In this document: positions 10,097 through 19,217 of the stretch, in pieces | How positions within the stretch are numbered: position 1 is the stretch's first letter | Layout: every line of letters starts with the position of its first letter | Assembly: GCA_004102645.1 (NCBI GenBank) | Contig: CP034928.1 | Coordinates: forward strand, 248,001-312,000 | Direction: 5' to 3' | Source: Candidatus Bipolaricaulis sibiricus | GTDB taxonomy: Bacteria > Bipolaricaulota > Bipolaricaulia > Bipolaricaulales > Bipolaricaulaceae | DNA length: 64,000 nucleotides | Translations under genes and position numbers: made by a program | The notes under the pieces: model-generated | Databases searched by the model: none | Seen by the model: the letters and a program-made list of their open reading frames with translations, nothing else | What the model was told of the DNA's origin: nothing

Positions 10097-11127
10097 CCGC
10101 CCTCTGGGTTCTGGTCGGCCTACTGGCGCTCGCTGTCGCTGCTTTGGCTGGCGCTTTCCTCCGCCGCGGACGGGGCGAGGACGAGGAGGCGGCAACACGC
10201 CTTCTCGCAGATCAGGTCGCGCAACTGTCTCGAGCGATGACGGACCAGCTCGGGTCTCTGTCCGCTCGCGTTGCTGAACAGCTGGCGAGCACGGCCCAGA
10301 TGCTTCAACGCCAGGATGGGACTCTCGGAGAGCGGCTGAACGCGGTTCAGGGCGTGGTGGCCGACGTGCGAGAGAAGCTTGGGCAGATCGGAGAGATCAG
10401 CCGCCGGACCGAGGAGCTGGCCCGGGAGATGACGAGCCTCCAGGAGATCCTCCGTGCACCCAAAGCCCGCGGCTTGGTTGGGGAATGGCTCCTGGGGAAT
10501 CTGCTTGGGGAGGTTCTGCCCAAGGAACGGTTCCAAGAGCAGTATCGATTCCGATCCGGCGAAACCGTGGACGCGGTGATCCTACTCGAAGAGATGATTG
10601 TTCCGGTGGACGCGAAGTTCCCTCTGCCCGACTTTCAGCGTTTGGCTGCGGCGAGGACAGACGAGGAGCGGAGGAAGAGCAAACGGGACCTCGTTCGCGC
10701 TGCCCAGAAGCACGTCGATGCCATCGCCGAGAAGTACATTCGCCCTGAGGAGGGGACCGCGGACTTCGCTCTCATGTACGTCCCCGCTGAGGGAGTGTAT
10801 CACGAGCTCCTCAGTCCAGAGGGGGATCTCGACTTCCTGTCCTACGCGATGGCCAGACGGGTCGTTCCTTGCTCCCCGAACTCCTTCTACTCCTACCTTC
10901 GATCGGTGGCGATGGGCCTACGCGGTCTGGCACTCGCCCGCAACGTGCAGGAGTTGTTCGGTGGGCTGCGGGCGGTGGAGGACGTGGTGGAGAAGATCGG
11001 CGCAGAGCTGACCACCCTCGGCAACCACCTGCGCAACGCGCGGGGCAAGCATGAGGACGTGGAGAGGCTCGTGGGAGATGTGCAGCGGCGTCTCAGCAAG
11101 CTGGCGCAGGAGGAGGAGGCACGGTGA
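10093..11127 (+). CDS. rmuC: RmuC-family DNA recombination protein
   Basis: RmuC proteins are linked to limiting DNA inversions and have a PD-(D/E)xK nuclease-like core. This 344-aa copy has an N-terminal membrane helix (about residues 4-22), then a coiled coil (about 35-115). The conserved core contains [24 protein letters not shown] and [12 protein letters not shown] at about 130-180, and later [12 protein letters not shown] and the C-terminal [10 protein letters not shown] region. The ATG overlaps the uvrA TGA and the stop overlaps the next start, which suggests translational coupling. Pairing with uvrA suggests a DNA-repair role. Confidence 0.92.
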   Translation: MTALWVLVGLLALAVAALAGAFLRRGRGEDEEAATRLLADQVAQLSRAMTDQLGSLSARVAEQLASTAQMLQRQDGTLGERLNAVQGVVADVREKLGQIGEISRRTEELAREMTSLQEILRAPKARGLVGEWLLGNLLGEVLPKERFQEQYRFRSGETVDAVILLEEMIVPVDAKFPLPDFQRLAAARTDEERRKSKRDLVRAAQKHVDAIAEKYIRPEEGTADFALMYVPAEGVYHELLSPEGDLDFLSYAMARRVVPCSPNSFYSYLRSVAMGLRGLALARNVQELFGGLRAVEDVVEKIGAELTTLGNHLRNARGKHEDVERLVGDVQRRLSKLAQEEEAR

Positions 11128-12956
11128 ACGGGGTGTACGGGCGGTACCTGGACGTAGATCTCTCGAACGGAGCAGTGAAGGAGCGTGTGATCCCTGGCCG
11201 GTGGTACGAGCTCCACCTCGGGGGGAGAGGGATCGCGGCGCGGCTCCTCCTCGGCCTTGCTGCGCCGGGGATAGACCCGCTTGGTCCGGAGAACGTCCTC
11301 GTGTGGGCCAGCGGGCCGTTCCAGGGGACGGGTCTAGCCGGCGCAGGCCGCCATGTCGTGATGGGGGTGTCCCCGAAGACGAACTCGGTGGCCGACTCCT
11401 ACGTCGGGGGATACGTCGGTCACGAGCTCGGCCGTTCAGGGTACGACGGGATCATCGTTCGGGGCCAGGCGGAGCGCCCCGTGTACCTGCTCGTTGCGGG
11501 GGGACGGGCCGAGCTCGGCGACGCGGCCGATCTGTGGGGCAAGACAACGGGGGAGGTGGATCGAATCCTCAAAGAACGGCACCCCGGAGTCCGTGTTGCG
11601 GCGATTGGCCCGGCCGGAGAAAAGCTTGTTGTCCAGGCGTGCATCATCCACGACCGGAGCCGGGCGGCAGGACGACCGGGGCTAGGAGCGGTGATGGGCT
11701 CCAAGCGTCTCAAAGCGATCGCCGTCGCTGGGCACACCGAGAAGCCCATCGCTCGGCCCCGGGAGTTCGCCCGGGCGCGGGCCGAGTTCGCTCGGGACCT
11801 CATGGATGAAGGGATGACGAAGTTCGGTGAGTACGGAACTGCCCGCGGTCTGACCTGGCTCTCCGAGATGGGGATCCTCCCGACCAGGAACTTCCAGGAT
11901 GGGGTGTTCGACGGTGCCTCCGCGATCGGCGGCGAGCGACTAGCGGCGACGATTCTCACTGGCCGTGAGACGTGCGCAGGGTGCCCGGTCCGCTGCAAGC
12001 GGGTGGTCGAGGTTGAGTTCGAAGGCCGCAAGGTAGACCCTGCTTACGGCGGTCCGGAGTACGAGACTCTGGCAGCGTTTGGGTCGCTATGCCTCGTATC
12101 AGACCTCGATGCGATTGCCCTCGCTAACCAGCTCTGCAACGCCTACGGTATGGACACGATTTCGGTCGGGGTCGCCATCGCCACTCTGATGGAGGCGTCG
12201 GAGAAGGGGCTAGTCCCAGAGAGGGTTCCGTGGGGGAGTGGGCGGGCGATTGTCGAGTGGACCGAGAGGATAGCCCGCCGGGAGGGCCTCGGGGACGAGC
12301 TCGCCTCTGGCCTCGGTGCGTGGGCCGAGAGGAGGGGCATCGACTGCGCGATGACGGTGAAGGGCGTTGAGATCCCGATGCACGAACCGCGCGGAAAGGT
12401 CGCTCTCGGCCTGTCCTATGCCCTCAGCCCGCGCGGGGCGACCCACCTCGAGGGACTCCACGACACGATGCTCGAGCAGGAGCGGCCCACCCCGGAACTA
12501 GGGATCACCCGCCGGATGGACCGGTTCGCTCTTGCCGAGAAGGCAAAGGCACTCGTGATCTACGAGAACCTGCGCTCTTACGTCAATTCCCTTGTCCTGT
12601 GCGCGTTCGTGACCCGGGACACCGGGCCCCGCTACAACCACGGCCGGATTCGGGAGCTCCTGGGGCACGCCACGGGGCTCGATCTGTCGCCCCAGGACAT
12701 GCTCCGGATCGGGGAACGGAACTTCGCACTCCTGCGCCTCTACGCCGCGCGAGCGGGACTCGGGCCGGAGCTGGACGGGCTTCCCCGGCGGTTTCACGAG
12801 CCCCTGCCTCGGGGGGCGTCGGGGGGGCGGCCGATCGGGGAGGCCGGGTTTGCGCGGGAGGTGGCCGCCTACCGCCGCATTCGGGGCTGGACACGGGACG
12901 GGATCTCGCCGACCCGGCTGCGGGCGCTGGACCTTCAGGACCTTGGGGAGGCGTGA
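11124..12956 (+). CDS. Aldehyde:ferredoxin oxidoreductase (tungstopterin family)
   Basis: A 610-aa member of the AOR family, cytoplasmic enzymes that oxidise aldehydes to carboxylates with ferredoxin, using tungsten-pterin and one 4Fe-4S cluster. The N-terminal domain has the family pattern LGGRGIAARLL and later KTNSVADSYVGGYVG. The cluster ligands CAGCPVRC lie at about residues 284-291, with the distant fourth cysteine in SLVLCAF near 492. DPAYGGPEYET is the conserved cofactor-side segment. The GTG start overlaps the rmuC stop. The substrate cannot be told. Its place behind two DNA-repair genes is odd and may just reflect compaction. A mobB gene for pterin cofactor maturation is elsewhere in the window. 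Confidence 0.92.
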   Translation: MNGVYGRYLDVDLSNGAVKERVIPGRWYELHLGGRGIAARLLLGLAAPGIDPLGPENVLVWASGPFQGTGLAGAGRHVVMGVSPKTNSVADSYVGGYVGHELGRSGYDGIIVRGQAERPVYLLVAGGRAELGDAADLWGKTTGEVDRILKERHPGVRVAAIGPAGEKLVVQACIIHDRSRAAGRPGLGAVMGSKRLKAIAVAGHTEKPIARPREFARARAEFARDLMDEGMTKFGEYGTARGLTWLSEMGILPTRNFQDGVFDGASAIGGERLAATILTGRETCAGCPVRCKRVVEVEFEGRKVDPAYGGPEYETLAAFGSLCLVSDLDAIALANQLCNAYGMDTISVGVAIATLMEASEKGLVPERVPWGSGRAIVEWTERIARREGLGDELASGLGAWAERRGIDCAMTVKGVEIPMHEPRGKVALGLSYALSPRGATHLEGLHDTMLEQERPTPELGITRRMDRFALAEKAKALVIYENLRSYVNSLVLCAFVTRDTGPRYNHGRIRELLGHATGLDLSPQDMLRIGERNFALLRLYAARAGLGPELDGLPRRFHEPLPRGASGGRPIGEAGFAREVAAYRRIRGWTRDGISPTRLRALDLQDLGEA

Positions 12957-13582
12957 AGCGGCTCCTGGTGGTGAGCGACGAGGTGAGCTCGGCCCTCGAG
13001 CGCGGCCTTCCCGGGAAGGGGTTCGGGAAGGTGGACCTCGTTCTGTCGTGCGGTGACCTCCCCTACGACTACCTCGAGTACCTGACGGACGCGTTCGAAG
13101 CCCCCCTCGTCTATGTTCACGGGAACCACGACCGACCGGTCGAGGGCGAGAACCGAACGATCATGGCCCCCCAGGGGGGCATCTCCCTCGAGGGGCGGGT
13201 TCTCGAGCGGGCAGGGCTCCTCGTGGCTGGTCTGGGGGGCAGCCCCCGCTACGAGGCCCGCCACCCGCACCAGTACACGGAGGGTGAGATGCGGTTTCGC
13301 GCGTTGCGGCTCGGCGCGCGGCTGCGGTGGCTGGAGGTCACGCGCAACCGGCGGCTGGATATCCTGGTGACCCACGCCCCGCCCCGCGGGATCCACGATA
13401 GCCTAGACCCCGTTCACCAGGGGTTCGCCGCGTTTCTGCCCCTTCTTCGGCAGCATCGGCCGCGGTACCACGTCCACGGCCACTCCCAACCCCGTCCCGG
13501 GCCACCTGCTCGGACCTGGTACGGCCCGACCGAGGTCATTCATGTCCGGGGCCACCTGCTGCTCGAGGTGCCCAATGGTTGA
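12953..13582 (+). CDS. Metallophosphoesterase
   Basis: A 209-aa calcineurin-like phosphoesterase. Metal-binding motifs in order are a GDLPYDYLEYL segment (about 33-43), VHGNHD (about 55-60), a THAPPRG motif (about 139-145) and HVHGHS near 175. The usual DxH of motif 1 is replaced by SDE (about residues 8-10), which I recall as a known variant in a bacterial subfamily. The GTG start overlaps the preceding TGA, and an ORF extension upstream lies inside the aldehyde oxidoreductase and was rejected. The substrate is unknown. It is the fourth gene of the uvrA run. Confidence 0.85.
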   Translation: MKRLLVVSDEVSSALERGLPGKGFGKVDLVLSCGDLPYDYLEYLTDAFEAPLVYVHGNHDRPVEGENRTIMAPQGGISLEGRVLERAGLLVAGLGGSPRYEARHPHQYTEGEMRFRALRLGARLRWLEVTRNRRLDILVTHAPPRGIHDSLDPVHQGFAAFLPLLRQHRPRYHVHGHSQPRPGPPARTWYGPTEVIHVRGHLLLEVPNG

Positions 13583-14417
13583 CCTTGGTGCCCTGTTGCG
13601 GGATCTTGCGGCGCGGGTCCTGGTCCTGGCCCGGCGAGAGCCTACGCTCCTCCTGTCCTTCGACTGGGTGAAGGAGCAGGTGGGGATCAAGGCCTGGCGG
13701 TACCGGGGCCTCCAAGAGGTGCCCCTGCAGCAGATCGTGGGAAGCGTGAACCGCTATCAGGACTTCGATCGCGCGTTCTTCCCCCTTCACGGGATCTCCC
13801 CTCGACTGCGACAGATCGAGGAGGCGTGGGACAGAGGAGAGGTCCTGCCGCCCGTCAAGCTCTACAAGATCGGCGGGGCGTACTTCGTGGAGGATGGCCA
13901 CCATCGGGTAGCCGCGGCTCGGCGGGCCGGGGCGACGGTGATCGACGCTGAGGTGATGGAGTTCGTTCCCGCGGTTCCTGTCTCGGCGTCCGACACCCCT
14001 AAGGACATCCTCCTGAAGGCGGAGTACGCGGAGTTCCTCCGGGAGACCCATCTTGAGGAGCTCTGTCCTGGTATGGAGATCACCTTCAGCGAGCTGGGCA
14101 AGTACAAGGTGCTCTTGGAACACATCGCCGTGCACCGTTACTTCCTCGGGATCGAACAGCAGCGCGACGTTTCGTACGAGGAGGCCGTGGTGTCGTGGGT
14201 TGACCGCGTGTACCGCCCGCTCGTGGAGGCCTTCCGCCGTGCGGGAGCCCTCAGCCACTTCCCCGGCCGGACGGAGGCAGACCTCTACGTGTGGGTCTCA
14301 GAGCACCTGTACTACCTTCGCGAGGCGTACGGGCCGGAGGTGGACCTCGAAGGGGCCGTGGAAGACTTCGTGCGCCGATTCGGGTCTGGGCCGGGCCGAA
14401 AAGCCCGAGCTCCGTAA
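13575..14417 (+). CDS. ParB/Srx-like domain protein (DUF4032-like)
   Basis: A 280-aa cytoplasmic protein. The N-terminal half contains the ParB/sulfiredoxin-fold signature VKLYKIGGAYFVEDGHHRVA followed by AARRAGA (about residues 95-120), where ParB-type proteins bind nucleotide. The C-terminal half is helical and resembles DUF4032 proteins by general character, a weak call. The ATG lies 8 bases before the end of the metallophosphoesterase, so translation is coupled. No helix-turn-helix is evident, so chromosome partitioning is not implied. The role is unknown; it is the last gene of the uvrA run. Confidence 0.6.
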   Translation: MVDLGALLRDLAARVLVLARREPTLLLSFDWVKEQVGIKAWRYRGLQEVPLQQIVGSVNRYQDFDRAFFPLHGISPRLRQIEEAWDRGEVLPPVKLYKIGGAYFVEDGHHRVAAARRAGATVIDAEVMEFVPAVPVSASDTPKDILLKAEYAEFLRETHLEELCPGMEITFSELGKYKVLLEHIAVHRYFLGIEQQRDVSYEEAVVSWVDRVYRPLVEAFRRAGALSHFPGRTEADLYVWVSEHLYYLREAYGPEVDLEGAVEDFVRRFGSGPGRKARAP

Positions 14418-14523
14418 CGTCGACTACAGACCAACTTCCGTACCGTTCCTTACCGCCTCCCTGCGTGAGAGAGCGGCGCAGGGGTACACCGGAGCGGTGA
14501 ACGCTATGAAGGAGGTCTGTCCG

Positions 14524-15747
14524 ATGAACCGACTGGGGATCGCGCTGGTGTGTGTGGCCGTTTTGGCTGTTCCTGCCCTGGCTCAGATGAGCGGGAGCTG
14601 GGAGGCGAGCCTTCTCATCCTTCCCTCGCCTCCTGGGGTCACCCTGGAGACGTGTGTGCTGACGCTGGCGTACGGCGTGGCGGAGGGATGGCAGATCTCC
14701 AGCACCTCGACATTCGGCACTCTCGGGCTGACGGCGCAGGCGTTTGGGATCGTAGGTGCTTTTGGCCCACTCTCCATGACCGGAGGGATCGAGTTCAACC
14801 CTCAGGATACCAGCACGGTGACCGTGACCTACCCCGTCGGGTGCTCTTCCACGGAAGACGTGACGCTTGCCGCCCCGGCCTACAAGTCAGCTTGGTTCCT
14901 AACCAAGCTCAATCTGTTCGGGGTCGAAGTTGGTGTGAAGCTGAACCATTGGGCGTACCCCTACACGCAAGATCCCACTGACCCCAAGAGCGTGGAGGCC
15001 TACCGCTGGCCGTGCTGTCCTCCTCAGACCCAGACCTATACGCTTCTGTCGCTCATCGTGTCTTCCACGCCGACGACCCTCGTGGCGCGGTTCTCTGATT
15101 GCTGTACGGGCCTTTCGTTTCAGGACGTAACACTTACGCTCTCTGGAGCATCCCTGTGCTGCGGGATCACACACGACATCGAAGTCTACTTCACCAAGCT
15201 TGGGTTCGTTCATCTAAAGTTCACAATTGACCTCCCCCTGTGCTGCGGGATCTTCCTGGAATCCTCGATCACGTACACAGTTGACAGCAAGTCGCTCTCC
15301 ATCAAGCCGAAGTGGCTTGGTGGTGGAGAGGTGTGCTTCGAGCTCTACGGAGATGTCCTCTGGGATGACGTCATGATGGCCATCGAAGGCCTGGCGATCT
15401 ACGGATACAAGCTTCGCTGCGATTTCAGCCCCTGTTCTTTCGTGGAGTTCCTGACAGCGTTCGACGTCGACAAGGTCGAGGCGATTGTTGGGGACGATGA
15501 TCTGTTCAGGGGAGATGAGTTCGAGTACGTGAAGCTAGGGTTCTGTGGCCCCGGCTGTTGTGGAGGGATGTACACGGCCAGCATCGCGCTGTACTTCCAA
15601 CCTTCGGGCAGCTTGCTTGGGTTCAGTCGGTTCGGGGCCAGGTTTGGGGCACCGCTTCTCGCCAACTTCACGCTCTACCTCTCGTTCGGGATTTCGGCGG
15701 TCGGCGACCCCACGACGTTGTCTGTGGGCTGGGTATTCAAGTTCTAG
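14524..15747 (+). CDS. Secreted cysteine-rich putative outer-membrane beta-barrel protein
   Basis: A 407-aa exported protein. The start ATG follows AAGGAGGT at 14508-14515, and a longer upstream frame inside the previous gene was rejected. A signal peptide ends near LAQMSG (about residue 21). The mature part alternates hydrophobic and polar residues as in a transmembrane beta-barrel and ends with an aromatic (WVFKF), as outer-membrane proteins do. It has about 16 cysteines in the mature part, including five adjacent Cys-Cys pairs, most within short turns such as PCCP, DCCT, LCCG and GCCG. I recognise no named family. It has its own ribosome site and stands alone. Confidence 0.65.
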   Translation: MNRLGIALVCVAVLAVPALAQMSGSWEASLLILPSPPGVTLETCVLTLAYGVAEGWQISSTSTFGTLGLTAQAFGIVGAFGPLSMTGGIEFNPQDTSTVTVTYPVGCSSTEDVTLAAPAYKSAWFLTKLNLFGVEVGVKLNHWAYPYTQDPTDPKSVEAYRWPCCPPQTQTYTLLSLIVSSTPTTLVARFSDCCTGLSFQDVTLTLSGASLCCGITHDIEVYFTKLGFVHLKFTIDLPLCCGIFLESSITYTVDSKSLSIKPKWLGGGEVCFELYGDVLWDDVMMAIEGLAIYGYKLRCDFSPCSFVEFLTAFDVDKVEAIVGDDDLFRGDEFEYVKLGFCGPGCCGGMYTASIALYFQPSGSLLGFSRFGARFGAPLLANFTLYLSFGISAVGDPTTLSVGWVFKF

Positions 15748-15833
15748 CGGACAGGCGCTCGGCCGAAGAGCGGCCCAGTGTAGCCTGCTTGGCCTTCTCG
15801 GGCAGGCTCAACGTCGTGCGGCACGTGGTGGGG

Positions 15834-16595
15834 TCAGGGCAGGTGAGGCCGAGCTCGCAGTCTCTCGTCGGGCTCCTCGGCCAGCCAGCGGCAGAACGCG
15901 TCCAGCCGCTCGGCTGCGGCTTCCAGGAGTAGGTTCCCCTTGTCTGCGCTGGCCGGGGTGGGATCCCCCGTCGCCCCACTCCGGGAGAAGTCCAGGGTGT
16001 CGAACCCGATCTCGATCCCGTGGTGGCGCTTGCCCCATTCCGGCGCCGCGCCGGTCAGTGCCTCGCGGTAGCGGCTGCTGTTCACAAGCTGAGGAGCGAA
16101 GGCCAGCACCGCCGAAGTCTCCATCTCCCCAGCGTGCGAACCTCCGGTCTCGATTGTGTTGGCGATCAGCTCGGGGATGGCCCGCCACCACGAGAACACA
16201 AACGCGAAAACACCTTCGTGTCGCAGGATCCGCGCTGCCTCATCGAGGGCAGCGCTGTTTCCTCCATGGCCATTGACGAACACCAGTCGGTGAAGCCCAT
16301 GGCTCGCCAAGGAGCGCGCGATGCCCAGAACGTAGTCCCGGAGCACTGCCGGTTCCACCCACAGCGTGCCCCAGAACTGGCGGTGGTGTTCGGAGACCCC
16401 CACGGGAACCACGGGCAGAACGAGCCAGTCTCCTCGGGCCGCTGTTCTCCGCGTGACCTCGGCCGCGGTGAGGTGGTCCGTTCCCAGCGGGAGGTGGGGG
16501 CCGTGCTGCTCGGTCGACCCTACCGGGAGAAGGCCGACCCGTGCCTGATGCAGTTGTTCTCTTGCGTCTGCCCAGCTCATCCGAGAGAGTTCCAT
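15834..16595 (-). CDS. Creatininase-family amidohydrolase
   Basis: A 253-aa metal-dependent amidase of the creatininase family. Metal ligands appear in the usual order: STEQHGPHLPLGTD (about residues 27-40), VNGHGGNSA (about 107-115), and HAGEMETS (about 154-161). The family hydrolyses cyclic amides or formamides, for example creatinine or intermediates in cofactor synthesis. No signal peptide is present. The gene is divergent from the beta-helix protein, with 75 to 78 bases between starts. The true substrate is unknown. Confidence 0.9.
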   Translation of the reverse strand: MELSRMSWADAREQLHQARVGLLPVGSTEQHGPHLPLGTDHLTAAEVTRRTAARGDWLVLPVVPVGVSEHHRQFWGTLWVEPAVLRDYVLGIARSLASHGLHRLVFVNGHGGNSAALDEAARILRHEGVFAFVFSWWRAIPELIANTIETGGSHAGEMETSAVLAFAPQLVNSSRYREALTGAAPEWGKRHHGIEIGFDTLDFSRSGATGDPTPASADKGNLLLEAAAERLDAFCRWLAEEPDERLRARPHLP

Positions 16596-16622
16596 CCTGC
16601 CTCCTCAGAAGATCCATGTCGG

Positions 16623-16651
16623 TTGATTAGCCTCGATATCATCGCTATTCT
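16623..16651 (+). promoter_or_regulatory. Putative promoter for the beta-helix/ftsZ gene run
   Basis: TTGATT at 16623-16628 and TATTCT at 16646-16651 are exactly 17 bases apart in an AT-rich patch. It would drive the beta-helix gene and perhaps the genes behind it, since no other strong promoter was seen before ftsZ. Confidence 0.6.
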
Positions 16652-16673
16652 TGTCTAAGTCTAAGGAGGCATG

Positions 16674-18536
16674 ATGCACAGGGCAATGGCCGTACTGCTG
16701 AGCGGGGTGGCCCTCGTCGTCGGTGTTGCTGCAGAGCGAGGACCGATTGCCATCCTCTCGGATGCTGACTTCACCGCGGAGAACGGGGTGATTGGAGGAG
16801 CGGGCACCCCTGGTGACCCGTACCTGATCGTGGGTTGGGAGATTCGTGTTCCGTCCGGGGGGCTCTATGGAATCCGGATCGAGAACACGACCGTTTCGTT
16901 TGTTGTCCGGGGGTGCAGAGTCTCTGGGGCGATGGACTCCCGGGGTGCGGCAGTCCTGCTCACCGACGTGATCGGGGGGGTCATCGAGGATTGTTCGGTG
17001 ACTGACAGCATCAACGGCATTCGCATCAAGACCTCGCGGGATGTTACGGTGCGCGACAACTTCCTCGGCGTGCGGGGGGTGGGGTTCCAGGTCCTGGGGC
17101 TCGACACAGAGCACTTCCGGCACTCGGTGGAGCCGACGAACACGGTGAACGGCCAGGAGATCCGTTACTACTACGGGCTTTCTGGGCAAGTGCTGGAGGG
17201 GATCGCCGCTGGCCACATCACGCTGGCGGGGTGTCGCGACGTGACGCTGCGGGGGGCGAAGATCGACCGCGGAGATGGAATCACCATTGCTCTCTCCGAA
17301 TCGGTGCGGATTGAGAACGCGGACGTCTCTCGCGCCACGGGGAACGGCATCTTCATCTTCTCCTCCCCGGGCACTGTGGTCACGAACTCGCCGCGCATTG
17401 CCAACTCCGCCCAAGCGGGGATCTCGGTCTTGCTCTCGGACCGCGTGTGGGTAGAGAACGTTGGTCTGTATGCAAACCAGGTGGGCTTGGCTGTGAACGC
17501 CTCGGACGAAGTCACAGTACGCAACAACGCCTTCGGAGCTAACCCCATCGGTGTTCTTGTGACTGGCGGATCGCAGGACACGTTGATCCAGCAGGGGCTG
17601 TTCTATCAGAACCGCCATGGAGTCGAGATCGAGACGTCATCCGGGGCGAAGGTCGAGTTGTGCGCGTTCACTGAGTCGGACGTGGCCGTGTTCATCGAGG
17701 GCGGGGCGACGTACCCCCGGGTCGCCTACTCGTCCATGGTCCAGGTGGGGTACGGGATCTCGTCCCTGGCATCTTACGGCGTCTACGAGCGAAACCTCAT
17801 TGCCCGAGCCAACATCGGGATCATCTTCGAGGAGGCTTACTCCCAGGCCACGCCCACCGGGAACGTCGTACGCCACAACGTCCTCTACCGGTGTACGGAT
17901 GGGCTGTACCTGGGGACGGAGACCACCGGGACTCAGATCTACGAGAACCTTCTGTGGGAATGCAGCCGAGCCGCGCGCGACCTCGGCCAGAATGCGTGGG
18001 CTCCCTACGGCCGGGGAAACTGGTACTCGGACTACCGGGGACCTGACGCAGATGGAGACGGGATCGGAGATCTTCCCGTCATGTTTGGGGGTGGCGGCCA
18101 GGACGCGGCTCCGCTCATGGAACGTGGCTTCTACCCCGGCCTGCCTGGTGTGGTGGGCACGATGCGTGAGCAGGCGGTAACCCTGGAGGATAGGACGGGG
18201 ATGCAAGTGACGCTTCCTGCACGCGTGGCCGCGCTTCCTCATGAGCGGTTCATTGGGTTCCAGGGGATGCCCATCGACATGGCCAACGACCTCGCGATCC
18301 TGTTCGTCTTCGAGAGCCCGGTTCCCAGCCAGTTCCACATGAGGAACGTCTTCCTCCCACTGGACATCGTGTTCTTCGCCGGCGATGGAGCGTTTCTGGG
18401 AAAGACGACCATGCAGGCGGACTCGAGAGACCTCTACGGGGCGGCTGATCCGTTCACCATGGCCCTCGAGGTTCCGGCGGGAAGGCTTGCTGACCTCGGG
18501 CTGACACGGGAGGTCAGACTGATTCAGAACCCGTGA
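16674..18536 (+). CDS. Secreted right-handed beta-helix (NosD-like) repeat protein
   Basis: A 620-aa exported surface or periplasmic protein. Two adjacent ATGs follow AAGGAGG; the second (16674) gives the better spacing. A signal peptide covers about residues 1-18. Residues about 40-450 consist of parallel beta-helix turns with repeated asparagine ladders, for example VTVRDNFLGV, VTVRNNAFGANPIG and TGNVVRHNVLYR, typical of PbH1/NosD domains that bind or cleave polysaccharide. DADGDGIGD near 460 resembles a calcium loop. The C-terminal 150 residues form a separate domain. The HAD phosphatase start overlaps its stop. No catalytic residues were assigned. Confidence 0.75.
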   Translation: MHRAMAVLLSGVALVVGVAAERGPIAILSDADFTAENGVIGGAGTPGDPYLIVGWEIRVPSGGLYGIRIENTTVSFVVRGCRVSGAMDSRGAAVLLTDVIGGVIEDCSVTDSINGIRIKTSRDVTVRDNFLGVRGVGFQVLGLDTEHFRHSVEPTNTVNGQEIRYYYGLSGQVLEGIAAGHITLAGCRDVTLRGAKIDRGDGITIALSESVRIENADVSRATGNGIFIFSSPGTVVTNSPRIANSAQAGISVLLSDRVWVENVGLYANQVGLAVNASDEVTVRNNAFGANPIGVLVTGGSQDTLIQQGLFYQNRHGVEIETSSGAKVELCAFTESDVAVFIEGGATYPRVAYSSMVQVGYGISSLASYGVYERNLIARANIGIIFEEAYSQATPTGNVVRHNVLYRCTDGLYLGTETTGTQIYENLLWECSRAARDLGQNAWAPYGRGNWYSDYRGPDADGDGIGDLPVMFGGGGQDAAPLMERGFYPGLPGVVGTMREQAVTLEDRTGMQVTLPARVAALPHERFIGFQGMPIDMANDLAILFVFESPVPSQFHMRNVFLPLDIVFFAGDGAFLGKTTMQADSRDLYGAADPFTMALEVPAGRLADLGLTREVRLIQNP

Positions 18537-19180
18537 TCCGGGCAGTGCTGTTCGATCTCGACGGGACCCTCGTTCGGTACAAGGGGGTCGCGTTCGAGTC
18601 GAGCTGGGGCGCGCTCGGCGTGGCAGCTGGCGTCGGGGCGCTGTGGGACCAACTGCTTGATCGTTACCGCGGGCGACTGACGGAGTACTCGAACTGGGTC
18701 AGCGAGAACGCTGCCCTCCTTCGGGGAATCCCGGTCGCCCGCGTGTTGCCGTCCCTGTTCCCGCCGCCTTACGCTCCCGGCGTTCGTGAGGCGATCGCGG
18801 AACTGAGGCGGTCGGGGTACATCCTGGGGATCGTCTCTTCGGGTGTGGATCTCGTTGCAGAGCGGGTGCGGGCAGAGCTGGACCTGTCCTTTGCCGTGGC
18901 GAACGAACTGCGGATCGCCGATGGCGTGTTCACCGGGGAGGCGGTGGTGCGGGTGGGCCTGGGTGACAAGCGCGCTGTAGTGGAACAGGAAGCTCGCCGA
19001 CTGGGGCTTGATCTCCAAGAGATCGCGTTCGTCGGCGATCACCTCAACGACATTCCGGTGTTTGGCGCCGTAGGGTGTGCCATCGCCTATGCCCCGAAGG
19101 AGGCATCTGTTGCGGCGGCGGCGCAGTCGGTTGTCCACGACTTCCGTCTGATCCCCGAGCTGGTGCGAGCCTCGAGTTGA
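18533..19180 (+). CDS. HAD-superfamily phosphatase
   Basis: A 215-aa cytoplasmic hydrolase. Motif I is FDLDGTLV (about residues 7-14), motif II is the SSG near 100, and motif III/IV is the lysine in GDKRAVVEQ plus GDHLNDIPVFGAVG (about 165-178). The arrangement and the C1-type helical cap resemble phosphoserine phosphatase-like (HAD-IB) enzymes. The GTG start overlaps the previous TGA, and ftsZ follows 37 bases later. The substrate is unknown; serine synthesis is possible but not shown. Confidence 0.85.
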   Translation: MIRAVLFDLDGTLVRYKGVAFESSWGALGVAAGVGALWDQLLDRYRGRLTEYSNWVSENAALLRGIPVARVLPSLFPPPYAPGVREAIAELRRSGYILGIVSSGVDLVAERVRAELDLSFAVANELRIADGVFTGEAVVRVGLGDKRAVVEQEARRLGLDLQEIAFVGDHLNDIPVFGAVGCAIAYAPKEASVAAAAQSVVHDFRLIPELVRASS

Positions 19181-19217
19181 CGCGTTCTGCGGCGATGGCC
19201 ACAATGGCCAGGAGGTT

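Noticed and set aside
8579-10198. A 539-aa minus-strand ORF across uvrA
   Set aside because: It is a shadow of uvrA without any domain or ribosome site.
12599-12952. A longer start for the metallophosphoesterase
   Set aside because: The added 118 codons lie inside the aldehyde oxidoreductase gene, and the GTGA overlap gives a natural start.
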